From assembly GCA_036971475.1 (NCBI GenBank), contig JBAIZL010000001.1:93890983-93954982 (forward strand): 64,000 nucleotides of DNA, in the 5' to 3' direction. Positions within the stretch are counted from its first letter, which is position 1, and each line of letters opens with the position of its first letter. Below the pieces are notes generated by a model. The model saw only the letters and a list, made by a program, of their open reading frames with translations, searched no databases and was not told the origin of the DNA. This document shows positions 25,401 to 39,809 of the stretch, in pieces. Made by a program: the position numbers and the translations under genes. Source of the DNA: Prosapia bicincta (Eukaryota; Arthropoda; Insecta; Hemiptera; Cercopidae).

Positions 25401-26389
25401 AGTAATGTTGTATACAAATACAACGAATATTATCTTGACTGTATTTTTCATAGGTATATTTTAATATTGGTATATAGCAATGTTGTATAAAATTACAACC
25501 AAATCTATCCTGACTGGATACTTTAGAGGTATATTTTAATATAGGTATATAGTAATGGTGTATAAAATTACAACCAAATCTATCCTGACTGGATACTTTA
25601 TAGGTATATTTTAATATAGGTATATAGTAATATTGTGTAAAATTACAACCAAATCTATCCTGACTGGATAATTTATAGGTATATTTTAATATAGGTATAT
25701 AGTAATGGTGTATAAAATTACAACCAAATCTATACTGACTGGATACTTAATAGGTATGTTTTAATATAGGTATATAGTAATGGTGTAAAAAATTACAACC
25801 AAATCTATCCTGACTGGATACTTTATAGGTATATTTTAATATAGATATATAGTAATGTTGTATACAAATACAACGAATTTTATCTTGACTGGATTTTTCA
25901 TAGGTATATTTTAATATTGGTATATAGCAATGTTGTATAAAATTACAACCAAATCTATCCTGACTGGATACTTTATAGGTATATTTTAATATAGGTAGAT
26001 AGTAATGGTGTATAAAATTACAACCAAATCTACCCTAACTGGATACTTTATAGGTATATTTTAATATAGGTATATAGTAATGGTGTATAAAATTACAACC
26101 AAATCTATCATGACTGGATACTTTATAGGTATATTTTAATATACGTATATAGTAATGTTGTATACAAATACAACGAATTTTATCTTGACTGGATTTTTCA
26201 TAGGTATATTTTAATATTGGTATATAGCAATGTTGTATAAAATTACAAAAAAATCTATCCTGACTGGATACTTTATAGGTATATTTTAATATACGTATAT
26301 AGTAATGTTGTATACAAATACAACGAATATTATCTTGACTGTATTTTTCATAGGTATATTTTAATATTGGTATATAGCAATGTTGTATA
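22430..26389. repeat. Satellite B 3960-bp higher-order block, copy 2
   Basis: Matches 18470-22429. I noticed only about four base differences (near 23669, 24963, 25722 and 25758), so the two copies look more than 99 percent identical by eye. Similarity runs to about 26480 before changing, which fits a recent tandem duplication. Confidence 0.88.
25081..25220. repeat. Irregular satellite B cassette, copy 2
   Basis: Same cassette as 21121-21260, exactly 3960 bp downstream. Confidence 0.9.
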
Positions 26390-29325
26390 AAATTACAACC
26401 AAATCTATCCTGACTGGATACTTTATAGGTATATTTTAATATAGGTAGATAGTAATGGTGTATAAAATTACAACCAAATCTATCCTTACCGGATACTTTA
26501 TAGGTATATTTTAATATAGGTATATAGTAATATTGTGTAAAATTACAACCAAATCTATCCTGACTGGATACTTTATAGGTATATTTTAATATAGGTATAT
26601 AGTAATGGTGTATAAAATTACAACCAAATCTATCCTGACTGGATACTTAATAGGTATATTTTAATATAGGTATATAGTAGTGGTGTAAAAAATTACAACC
26701 AAATCTATCCTGACTGGATATTTTATAGGTATATTTTAATATAGATATATAGTAATGGTGTATAAAATTACAACCAAATCTATCCTGACTGGATACTTTA
26801 TAGGTATATTTTAATATAGGTATATAGTAATGGTGTATAAAATTACAACCAATTTTATCCTGATTGGATACTTTATAGGTATATTTTTATATACGTATAT
26901 AGTAATGTTGTATACTAATACAACGAATTTTATCTTGACTGGATATTTCATAGGTATATTTTAATATTGGTATAAAGCAATGTTGTACAAAATTACAACC
27001 AAATCTATCCTGACTGGATACTTTATAGGTATATTTTAATATAGGTAGATAGTAATGGTGTATAAAATTACAACCAAATCTACCCTAAACTGGATACTTT
27101 ATAGGTATATTTTAATATAGGTATATAGTAATGGTGTATAAAATTACAACCAAATCTATCCATACTGGATACTTTATAGGCATATTTTAATATACGTATA
27201 TAGGAATGTTGTATACAAATACAACGAATTTTATCTTGACTGGATTTTTCATAGGTATATTTTAATATTGGTATATAGCAATGTTGTATAAAATTACAAC
27301 CAAATCTATCCTGACTGGATACTTTATAGGTATATTTTAATATTGGTATATAGCAATGTTGTATAAAATTACAACCAAATCTATCCTGACTGGATACTTT
27401 ATAAGTATATTTTAATATTGGTATATAGCAATGTTGTATAAAATTACAACCAAATCTATCCTGACTGGATACTTTATAGGTATATTTTAATATAGATATA
27501 TAGTAATGGTGTATAAAATTACAACCAATTTTATCCTGATTGGATACTTTATAGGTATATTTTAATATACGTATATAGTAATGTTGTATACAAATACAAC
27601 GAATTTTATCTTGACTGGATTTTTCATAGGTATATTTTAATATTGGTATATAGCAATGTTGTATAAAATTACAACCAAATCTATCCTGACTGGATACTTT
27701 ATAGGTATATTTTAATATAGGTAGATAGTAATGGTGTATAAAATTACAACCAAATCTATCCTGACTGGATCTTTTATAGGTATATTTTAATATAGGTGGA
27801 TAGTAATGGTGTATAAAATTACAACCAAATCTATCCTGACTGGATACTTTATAGGTATATTTTAATATAGGTATATAGTAATGGTGTAAAAAATTACAAC
27901 CAAATCTATCCTGACTGGATACTTTATAGGTATATTTTAATATAGGTATATAGAAATGGTGTATAAAATTACAACCAAATCTATCCTGACTGGATACTTT
28001 ATAGGTATATTTTAATATACGTATATAGTAATGTTGTATACAAATACAACGAATTTTATCTTGACTGGATTTTTCATAGGTATATGTTAATATTGGTATA
28101 TAGCAATGTTGTATAAAATTACAACCAAATCTATCCTGACTGGATACTTTATAGGTATATTTTAATATAGGTAGATAGTAATGGTGTATAAAATTACAAC
28201 CAAATCTATCCTGACTGGATCTTTTATAGGTATATTTTAATATAGGTAGATAGTAATGGTGTATAAAATTACAGCAAAATCTATCCTGACTGGATACTTT
28301 ATAGGTATATTTTAATATAGGTAGATAGTAATGGTGTATAAAATTACAACCAAATCTATCCTGCCTGGATACTTTATAGGTATATTTTAATATAGGTAGA
28401 TAGTAATGGTGTATAAAATTACAAACAAATCTATCCTGACTGGATACTTTATAGGTATATTTTAATATACGTATATAGTAATGTTGTATACAAATACAAC
28501 GAATATTATCTTGACTGTATTTTTCATAGGTATATTTTAATATTGGTATATAGCAATGTTGTATAAAATTACAACCAAATCTATCCTGACTGGATACTTT
28601 ATAGGTATATAGTAATGGTGTATAAAATTACAACCAAATCTATCCTGACTGGATACTTTATAGGTATATTTTAATATAGGTATATAGTAATATTGTGTAA
28701 AATTACAACCAAATCTATCCTGACTGGATACTGTATAGGTATATATAAATATAGGTATATAGTAATGGTGTATAAAATTACAACCAAATCTATCCTGACT
28801 GGATACTTAATAGGTATATTTTAATATAGGTATATAGTAATGGTGTATAAAATTACAACCAAATCTATCCTGACTGGATACTTAATAGGTATATTTTAAT
28901 ATAGGTATATTGTAATGGTGTAAAAAATTACAACCAAATCTATCCTGACTGGATACTTTATAGGTATATTTTAATATAGATATATAGTAATGGTGTATAA
29001 AATTACAACCAAATCTATCCTGACTGGATACTTTATAGGTATATTTTAATATAGGTATATAGTAATGGTGTATAAAATTACAACCAATTTTATCCTGATT
29101 GGATACTTTATAGGTATATTTTAATATACCTATATAGTAATGTTGTATACAAATACAACGAATTTTATCTTGACTGGATTTTTCATAGGTATATTTTAAT
29201 ATTGATATATAGCAATGTTGTATAAAATTACAACCAAATCTATCCTGACTGGATACTTTATAGGTATATTTTAATATAGGTATATAGCAATGTTGTATAA
29301 AATTACAACCAAATCTATCCTTAAT

Positions 29326-29465
29326 GGATACTTTATAGGTATATAGAATTGGTGTATAAAATTACAGTAAAATCTATCCAGACTGGATACTATATATTCA
29401 TTATTTTAATATCTGTATATATTAATATTGTATAAAATTACAGCATAATCTATTCTGACTGGATA
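29326..29465. repeat. Irregular satellite B cassette, copy 3
   Basis: Same cassette, 4245 bp after copy 2. Confidence 0.9.
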
Positions 29466-32400
29466 CTTTATAGGTATATTTTAATATAGATATATAGTAA
29501 TGGTGTATAAAATTACAACCAAATCTATCCTAACTGGATACTTTATAGGTATATTTTAATATAGGTATATAGTAATGGTGTATAAAATTACAAACAAATC
29601 TATCCTGACTGGATACTTTATAGGTATATTTTAATATACGTATATAGTAATGTTGTATACAAATACAACGAATATTATCTTGACTGTATTTTTCATAGGT
29701 ATATTTTAATATTGGTATATAGCAATGTTGTATAAAATTACAACCAAATCTATCCTGACTGGATACTTTAGAGGTATATTTTAATATAGGTATATAGTAA
29801 TGGTGTATAAAATTACAACCAAGTCTATCCTGACTGGATACTTTATAGGTATATTTTAATATAGGTATATAGTAATATTGTGTAAAATTACAACCAAATC
29901 TATCCTGACTGGATAATTTATAGGTATATTTTAATATAGGTATATAGTAATGGTGTATAAAATTACAACCAAATCTATACTGACTGGATACTTAATAGGT
30001 ATATTTTAATATAGGTATATAGTAATGGTGTAAAAAATTACAACCAAATCTATCCTGACTGGATACTTTATAGGTATATTTTAATATAGATATATAGTAA
30101 TGGTGTATAAAATTACAACCAAATCTATCCTGACTGGATACTTTATAGGTATATTTTAATATAGGTATATAGTAATGGTGTATAAAATTACAACCAATTT
30201 TATCCTGATTGGATTCTTTATAGGTATATTTTAATATACGTATATAGTAATGTTGTATACAAATACAACGAATTTTATCTTGACTGGATTTTTCATAGGT
30301 ATATTTTATTATTGGTATATAGCAATGTTGTATAAAATTACAACCAAATCTATCCTGACTGGATAATTTATAGGTATATTTTAATATAGGTAGATAGTAA
30401 TGGTGTATAAAATTACAACCAAATCTACCCTAACTGGATACTTTATAGGTATATTTTAATATAGGTATATAGTAATGGTGTATAAAATTACAACCAAATC
30501 TATCCTGACTGGATACTTTATAGGTATATTTTAATATACGTATATAGTAATGTTGTATACAAATACAACGAATTTTATCTTGACTGGATTTTTCATAGGT
30601 ATATTTTAATATTGGTATATAGCAATGTTGTATAAAATTACAAAAAAATCTATCCTGACTGGATACTTTATAGGTATATTTTAATATACGTATATAGTAA
30701 TGTTGTATACAAATACAACGAATATTATCTTGACTGTATTTTTCATAGGTATATTTTAATATTGGTATATAGCAATGTTGTATAAAATTACAACCAAATC
30801 TATCCTGACTGGATACTTTATAGGTATATTTTAATATAGGTAGATAGTAATGGTGTATGAAATTACAACCAAATCTATCCTGACTGGATACTTTATAGGT
30901 ATATTTTAATATAGGTATATAGTAATATTGTGTAAAATTACAACCAAATCTATCCTGACTGGATACTTTATAGGTATATTTTAATATAGGTATATAGTAA
31001 TGGTGTATAAAATTACAACCAAATCTATCCTGACTGGATACTTAATAGGTATATTTTAATATAGGTATATAGTAATGGTGTAAAAAATTACAACCAAATC
31101 TATCCTGACTGGATACTTTATAGGTATATTTTAATATAGATATATAGTAATGGTGTATAAAATTACAACCAAATCTATCCTGACTGGATACTTTATAGGT
31201 ATATTTTAATAAAGGTATATAGTAATGGTGTATAAAATTACAACCAAATCTATCCTGATTGGATACTTTATAGGTATATTTTAATATAGGTATATAGTAA
31301 TATTGTGTAAAATTACAGCCAAATCTATCCTGACTCTATACTTTATAGGTATATTTTAATATAGGTATATAGTAATGGTGTATAAAATTACAACCAAATC
31401 TATCCTGACTGGATACTTAATAGGTATATTTTAATATAGGTATATAGTAATGGTGTAAAAAATTACAACCAAATCTATCCTGACTGGATACTTTATAGGT
31501 ATATTTTAATATAGATATAAAGTAATGGTGTATAAAATTACAACCAAATCTATCCTGACTGGATACTTTATACGTATATTTTAATATAGGTATATAGTAA
31601 TGGTGTATAAAATTACAACCAATTTTATCCTGATTGGATACTTTATAGGTATATTTTAATATACGTATATAGTAATGTTGTATACAAATACAACGAATTT
31701 TATCTTGACTGGATTTTTCATAGGTATATTTTAATATTGGTATATAGCAATGTTGTATAAAATTACAACCAAATCTATCCTGACTGGATACTTTATAGGT
31801 ATATTTTAATATAGGTAGATAGTAATGGTGTATAAAATTACAACCAAATCTATCCTGACTGGATCTTTTATAGGTATATTTTAATATAGGTGGATAGTAA
31901 TGGTGTATAAAATTACAACCAAATCTATCCTGACTGGATACTTTATAGGTATATTTTAATATAGGTAGATAGTAATGGTGTATAAAATTACAACCAAATC
32001 TATCCTGCCTGGATACTTTATAGGTATATTTTAATATAGGTAGATAGTAATGGTGTATAAAATTACAAACAAATCTATCCTGACTGGATACTTTATAGGT
32101 ATATTTTAATATACGTATATAGTAATGTTGTATACAAATACAACGAATATTATCTTGACTGTATTTTTCATAGGTATATTTTAATATTGGTATATAGTAA
32201 TGTTGTATAAAATTACAACCAAATCTATCCTGACTGGATACTTTATAGGTATATTTTAATATAGGTATATAGTAATGGTGTATAAAATTACAACCAAATC
32301 TATCCTGACTGGATACTTTATAGGTATATTTTAATATAGGTATATAGTAATATTGTGTAAAATTACAACCAAATCTATCCTGACTGGATACTTTATAGGT

Positions 32401-32985
32401 ATATATAAATATAGGTATATAGTAATGGTGTATAAAATTACAACCAAATCTATCCTGACTGGATACTTAATAGGTATATTTTAATATAGGTATATAGTAA
32501 TGGTGTATAAAATTACAACCAAATCTATCCTGACTGGATACTTAATAGGAATATTTTAATATAGGTATATAGTAATGGTGTAAAAAATTACAACCAAATC
32601 TATCCTGACTGGATACTTTATAGGTATATTTTAATATAGGTATATAGTAATGGTGTATAAAATTACAACCACTTTTATCCTGATTGGATACTTTATAGGT
32701 ATATTTTAATATACGTATATAGTAATGTTGTATACAAATACAACGAATTTTATCTTGACTGGATTTTTCATAGGTATATTTTAATATTGGTATATAGCAA
32801 TGTTGTATAAAATTACAACCAAATCTATCCTGACTGGATACTTTATAGGTATATTTTAATATTGGTATATAGCAATGTTGTATAAAATTACAACCAAATC
32901 TATCCTGACTGGATACTTCATAGGTATATTTTAATATAGGTATATAGCAATGTTGTATAAAATTACAACCAAATCTATCCTTAAT

Positions 32986-33125
32986 GGATACTTTATAGGT
33001 ATATAGAATTGGTGTATAAAATTACAGTAAAATCTATCCAGACTGTATACTATATATTCATTATTTTAATATCTGTATATATTAATATTGTATAAAATTA
33101 CAGCATAATCTAATCTGACTGGATA
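32986..33125. repeat. Irregular satellite B cassette, copy 4
   Basis: Same cassette, 3660 bp after copy 3, with small changes (GACTGTATAC and ATCTAATCTG). Confidence 0.9.
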
Positions 33126-36100
33126 CTTTATAGGTATATTTTAATATAGATATATAGTAATGGTGTATAAAATTACAACCAAATCTATCCTAACTGGATA
33201 CTTTATAGGTATATTTTAATATAGGTATATAGTAATGGTGTATAAAATTACAAACAAATCTATCCTGACTGGATACTTTATAGGTATATTTTAATATACG
33301 TATATAGTAATGTTGTATACAAATACAACGAATATTATCTTGACTGTATTTTTCATAGGTATATTTTAATATTGGTATATAGCAATGTTGTATAAAATTA
33401 CAACCAAATCTATCCTGACTGGATACTTTAGAGGTATATTTTAATATAGGTATATAGTAATGGTGTATAAAATTACAACCAAATCTATCCTGACTGGATA
33501 CTTTATAGGTATATTTTAATATAGGTATATAGTAATATTGTGTAAAATTACAACCAAATCTATCCTGACTGGATAATTTATAAGTATATTTTAATATAGG
33601 TATATAGTAATGGTGTATAAAATTACAACCAAATCTATCCTGAATGGATACTTAATAGGTATATTTTAATATAGGTATATAGTAATGGTGTAAAAAATTA
33701 CAACCAAATCTATCCTGACTGGATACTTTATAGGTATATTTTAATATAGATATATAGTAATGGTGTATAAAATTACAACCAAATCTATCCTGACTGGATA
33801 CTTTATAGGTATATTTTAATATAGGTATATAGTAATGGTGTATAAAATTACAACCAATTTTATCCTGATTTGATACTTTTTAGGTATATTTTAATATACG
33901 TATATAGTAATGTTGTATACAAATACAACGAATTTTATCTTGACTGGATTTTTCATAGGTATATTTTAATATTGGTATATAGCAATGTTGTATAAAATTA
34001 CAACCAAATCTATCCTGACTGGATACTTTATAGGTATATTTTAATATAGGTAGATAGTAATGGTGTATAAAATTACAACCAAATCTACCCTAACTGGATA
34101 CTTTATAGGTATATTTTAATATAGGTATATAGTAATGGTGTATAAAATTACAACCAAATCTATCCTGACTGGATACTTTATAGGTATATTTTAATATACG
34201 TATATAGTAATGTTGTATACAAATACAACGAATTTTATCTTGACTGGATTTTTCATAGGTATATTTTAATATTGGTATATAGCAATGTTGTATAAAATTA
34301 CAAAAAAATCTATCCTGACTGGATACTTTATAGGTATATTTTAATATACGTATATAGTAATGTTGTATACAAATACAACGAATATTATCTTGACTGTATT
34401 TTTCATAGGTATATTTTAATATTGGTATATAGCAATGTTGTATAAAATTACAACCAAATCAATCCTGACTGGATACTTTATAGGTATATTTTAATATAGG
34501 TAGATAGTAATGGTGTATAAAATTACAACCAAATCTATCCTGACTGGATACTTTATAGGTATATTTTAATATAGGTATATAGTAATATTGTGTAAAATTA
34601 CAACCAAATCTATCCTGACTGGATACTTTATAGGTATATTTTAATATAGGTATATAGTAATGGTGTATAAAATTACAACCAAATCTATCCTGACTGGATA
34701 CTTAATAGGTATATTTTAATAAAGGTATATAGTAATGGTGTAAAAAATTACAACCAAATCTATCCTGACTGGATACTTTATAGGTATATTTTAATATAGA
34801 TATATAGTAATGGTGTATAAAATTACAACCAAATCTATCCTGACTGGATACTTTATAGGTATATTTTAATATAGGTATATAGTAATGGTGTATAAAATTA
34901 CAACCAGTTTTATCCTGATTGGATACTTTATAGGTATATTTTTATATACGTATATAGTAATGTTGTATACTAATACAACGAATTTTATCTTGACTGGATT
35001 TTTCATAGGTATATTTTAATATTGGTATATAGCAATGTTGTATAAAATTACAACCAAATCTATCCTGACTGGATACTGTATAGGTATATTTTAATATTGG
35101 TATATAGCAATGTTGTATAAAATTACAACCAAATCTACCCTGACTGGATACTTTATAGGTATATTTTAATATTGGTATATAGCAATGTTGTATAAAATTA
35201 CAACCAAATCTATCCTGACTGGATACTTTATAGGTATATTTTAATAAAGGTATATAGTAATGGTGTATAAAATTACAACCAAATCTATCCTGATTGGATA
35301 CTCTATAGGTATATTTTAATATAGGTATATAGTAATATTGTGTAAAATTACAGCCAAATCTATCCTGACTGGATACTTTATAGGTATATTTTAATATAGG
35401 TATATAGTAATGGTGTATAAAATTACAACCAAATCTATCCTGACTGGATACTTAATAGGTATATTTTAATATAGGTATATAGTAATGGTGTAAAAAATTA
35501 CAACCAAATCTATCCTGACTGGATACTTTATAGGTATATTTTAATATAGATAAATAGTAATGGTGTATAAAATTACAACCAAATCTATCCTGACTGGATA
35601 CTTTATAGGTATATTTTAATATAGGTATATAGTAATGGTGTATAAAATTACAACCAATTTTATCCTGATTGGATACTTTATAGGTATATTTTAATATACG
35701 TATATAGTAATGTTGTATACAAATACAACGAATTTTATCTTGACTGGATTTTTCATAGGTATATTTTAATATTGGTATATAGCAATGTTGTATAAAATTA
35801 CAACCAAATCTATCCTGACTGGATACTTTATAGGTATATTTTAATATAGGTAGATAGTAATGGTGTATAAAATTACAACCAAATCTACCCTAACTGGATA
35901 CTTTATAGGTATATTTTAATATAGGTATATAGTAATGGTGTATAAAATTACAACCAAATCTATCCTGACTGGATACTTTATAGGTATATTTTAATATAGG
36001 TATATAGTAATATTGTGTAAAATTACAACCAAATCTATCCTGACTGGATACTTTATAGGTATATATAAATATAGGTATATAGTAATGGTGTATAAAATTA

Positions 36101-39100
36101 CAACCAAATCTATCCTGACTGGATACTTTATAGGTATATTTTAATATAGGTAGATAGTAATGGTGTATAAAATTACAACCGAATCTATCCTGACTGGATC
36201 TTTTATAGGTATATTTTAATATAGGTGGATAGTAATGGTGTATAAAATTACAACCAAATCTATCCTGACTGGATACTATATAGGTATATTTTAATATAGG
36301 TATATAGTAATGGTGTATAAAATTACAACCAAATCTATCCTGACTGTATACTTTATAGGTATATTTTAATATAGGTATATAGAAATGGTGTATAAAATTA
36401 CAACCAAATCTATCCTGACTGGATACTTTATAGGTATATTTTAATATACGTATATAGTAATGTTGTATACAAATACAACGAATTTTATCTTGACTGGATT
36501 TTTCATAGGTATATTTTAATATTGGTATATAGCAATGTTGTATAAAATTACAACCAAATCTATCCTGACTGGATACTTTATAGGTATATTTTAATATAGG
36601 TAGATAGTAATGGTGTATAAAATTACAACCAAATCTATCCTGACTGGATCTTTTATAGGTATATTTTAATATAGGTAGATAGTAATGGTGTATAAAATTA
36701 CAGCAAAATCTATCCTGACTGGATACTTTATAGGTATATTTTAATATAGGTAGATAGTAATGGTGTATAAAATTACAACCAAATCTATCCTGCCTGGATA
36801 CTTTATAGGTATATTTTAATATAGGTAGATAGTAATGGTGTATAAAATTACAAACAAATCTATCCTGACTGGATACTTTATAGGTATATTTTAATATACG
36901 TATATAGTAATGTTGTATACAAATACAACGAATATTATCTTGACTGTATTTTTCATAGGTATATTTTAATATTGGTATATAGCAATGTTGTATAAAATTA
37001 CAACCAAATCTATCCTGACTGGATACTTTATAGGTATATTTTAATATAGGTATATAGTAATGGTGTATAAAATTACAACCAAATCTATCCTGACTGGATA
37101 CTTTATAGGTATATTTTAATATAGGTATATAGTAATATTGTGTAAAATTACAAACAAATCTATCCTGACTGGATACTTTATAGGTATATATAAATATAGG
37201 TATATAGTAATGGTGTATAAAATTACAACCAAATCTATCCTGACTGGATACTTAATGGGTATATTTTAATATAGGTATATAGTAATGGTGTAAAAAATTA
37301 CAACCAAATCTATCCTGACTGGATACTTTATAGGTATATTTTAATATAGATATATAGTAATGGTGTATAAAATTACAACCAAATCTATCCTGACTGGATA
37401 CTTTATAGGTATATTTTAATATAGGTATATAGTAATGGTGTATAAAATTACAACCAATTTTATCCTGATTGGATACTTTATAGGTATATTTTAATATACG
37501 TATATAGTAATGTTGTATACAAATACAACGAATTATATCTTGACTGGATTTTTCATAGGTATATTTTAATATTGGTATATAGCAATGTTGTATAAAATTA
37601 CAACCAAATCTATCCTGACTGGATACTTTATAGGTATATTTTAATATAGGTAGATAGTAATGGTGTATAAAATTACAACCAAATCTACCCTAACTGGATA
37701 CTTTATAGGTATATTTTAATATAGGTATATAGTAATGGTGTATAAAATTACAACCAAATCTATCCTGACTGGATACTTTATAGGCATATTTTAATATACG
37801 TATATAGGAATGTTGTATACAAATACAACGAATTTTATCTTGACTGGATTTTTCATAGGTATATTTTAATATTGGTATATAGCAATGTTGTATAAAATTA
37901 CAACCAAATCTATCCTGACTGGATACTTTATAGGTATATTTTAATATTGGTATATAGCAATGTTGTATAAAATTACAACCAAATCTATCCTGACTGGATA
38001 CTTTATAGGTATATTTTAATATTGGTATATAGCAATGTTGTATAAAATTACAACCAAATATATCCTGACTGGATACTTTATAGGTATATTTTAATATTGG
38101 TATATAGCAATGTTGTATAAAATTACAACCAAATCTATCCTGACTGGATACTTTATAGGTATATTTTAATATTGGTATATAGCAATGTTGTATAAAATTA
38201 CAACCAAATCTATCCTGACTGGATACTTTATAGGTATATTTTAATATAGGTATATAGTAATGGTGTATAAAATTACAACCAAATCTATCCTGACTGGATA
38301 CTTTATAGGTATATTTTAATATAGGTATATAGTAATGGTGAATAAAATTACAACCAAATCTATCCTGACTGGATACTTTATAGGCATATTTTAATATACG
38401 TATATAGGAATGTTGTATACAAATACAACGAATTTTATCTTGACTGGATTTTTCATAGGTATATTTTAATATTGGTATATAGCAATGTTGGGTAAAATTA
38501 CAACCAAATCTATCCTGACTGGATACTTCATAGGTATATTTTAATATAGGTATATAGTAATGGTGAATAAAATTACAACCAAATCTATAATGACTGGATA
38601 CTTTATAGGTATATTTTAATATAGGTATATAGTAATGGTGTATAAAATTACAACCAAATCTATCCTGACTGGATACTTTATAGGTATATTTTAGTATAGG
38701 TATATAGTAATGTTGTATAAAATTACAACCAAATCTATCCTGACTGGATCTTTTATAGGTATATTTTAATATAGGTAGATAGTAATGGTGTATAAAATTA
38801 CAGCAAAATCTATCCTGACTGGATACTTTATAGGTATATTTTAATATAGGTATATAGTAATGGTGTATAAAATTACAACCAAATCTATCCTGACTGGATA
38901 CTTTATAGGTATATTTTAATATAGGTATATAGTAATATTGTGTAAAATTACAACCAAATCTATCCTGACTGGATACTTTATAGGTATATATAAATATAGG
39001 TATATAGTAATGGTGTATAAAATTACAACCAAATCTATCCTGACTGGATACTTAATAGGTATATTTTAATATAGGTATATAGTAATGGTGTATAAAATTA

Positions 39101-39644
39101 CAACCAAATCTATCCTGACTGGATACTTAATAGGAATATTTTAATATAGGTATATAGTAATGGTGTAAAAAATTACAACCAAATCTATCCTGACTGGATA
39201 CTTTATAGGTATATTTTAATATAGATATATAGTAATGGTGTATAAAATTACAACCAAATCTATCCTGACTGGATACTTTATAGGTATATTTTAATATAGG
39301 TATATAGTAATGGTGTATAAAATTACAACCACTTTTATCCTGATTGGATACTTTATAGGTAAATTTAATATACGTATATAGTAATGTTGTATACAAATAC
39401 AACGAATTTTATCTTGACTGGATTTTTCATAGGTATATTTTAATATTGGTATATAGCAATGTTGTATAAAATTACAACCAAATCTATCCTGACTGGATAC
39501 TTTATAGGTATATTTTAATATTGGTATATAGCAATGTTGTATAAAATTACAACCAAATCTATCCTGACTGGATACTTCATAGGTATATTTTAATATAGGT
39601 ATATAGCAATGTTGTATAAAATTACAACCAAATCTATCCTTAAT

Positions 39645-39784
39645 GGATACTTTATAGGTATATAGAATTGGTGTATAAAATTACAGTAAAATCTATCCAG
39701 ACTGGATACTATATATTCATTATTTTAATATCTGTATATATTAATATTGTATAAAATTACAGCATAATCTAATCTGACTGGATA
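39645..39784. repeat. Irregular satellite B cassette, copy 5
   Basis: Same cassette, 6659 bp after copy 4, with the ATCTAATCTG variant of copy 4. I found no copy to the right of it, so the block type that carries it ends here. Confidence 0.88.
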
Positions 39785-39809
39785 CTTTATAGGTATATAT
39801 AAATATAGG

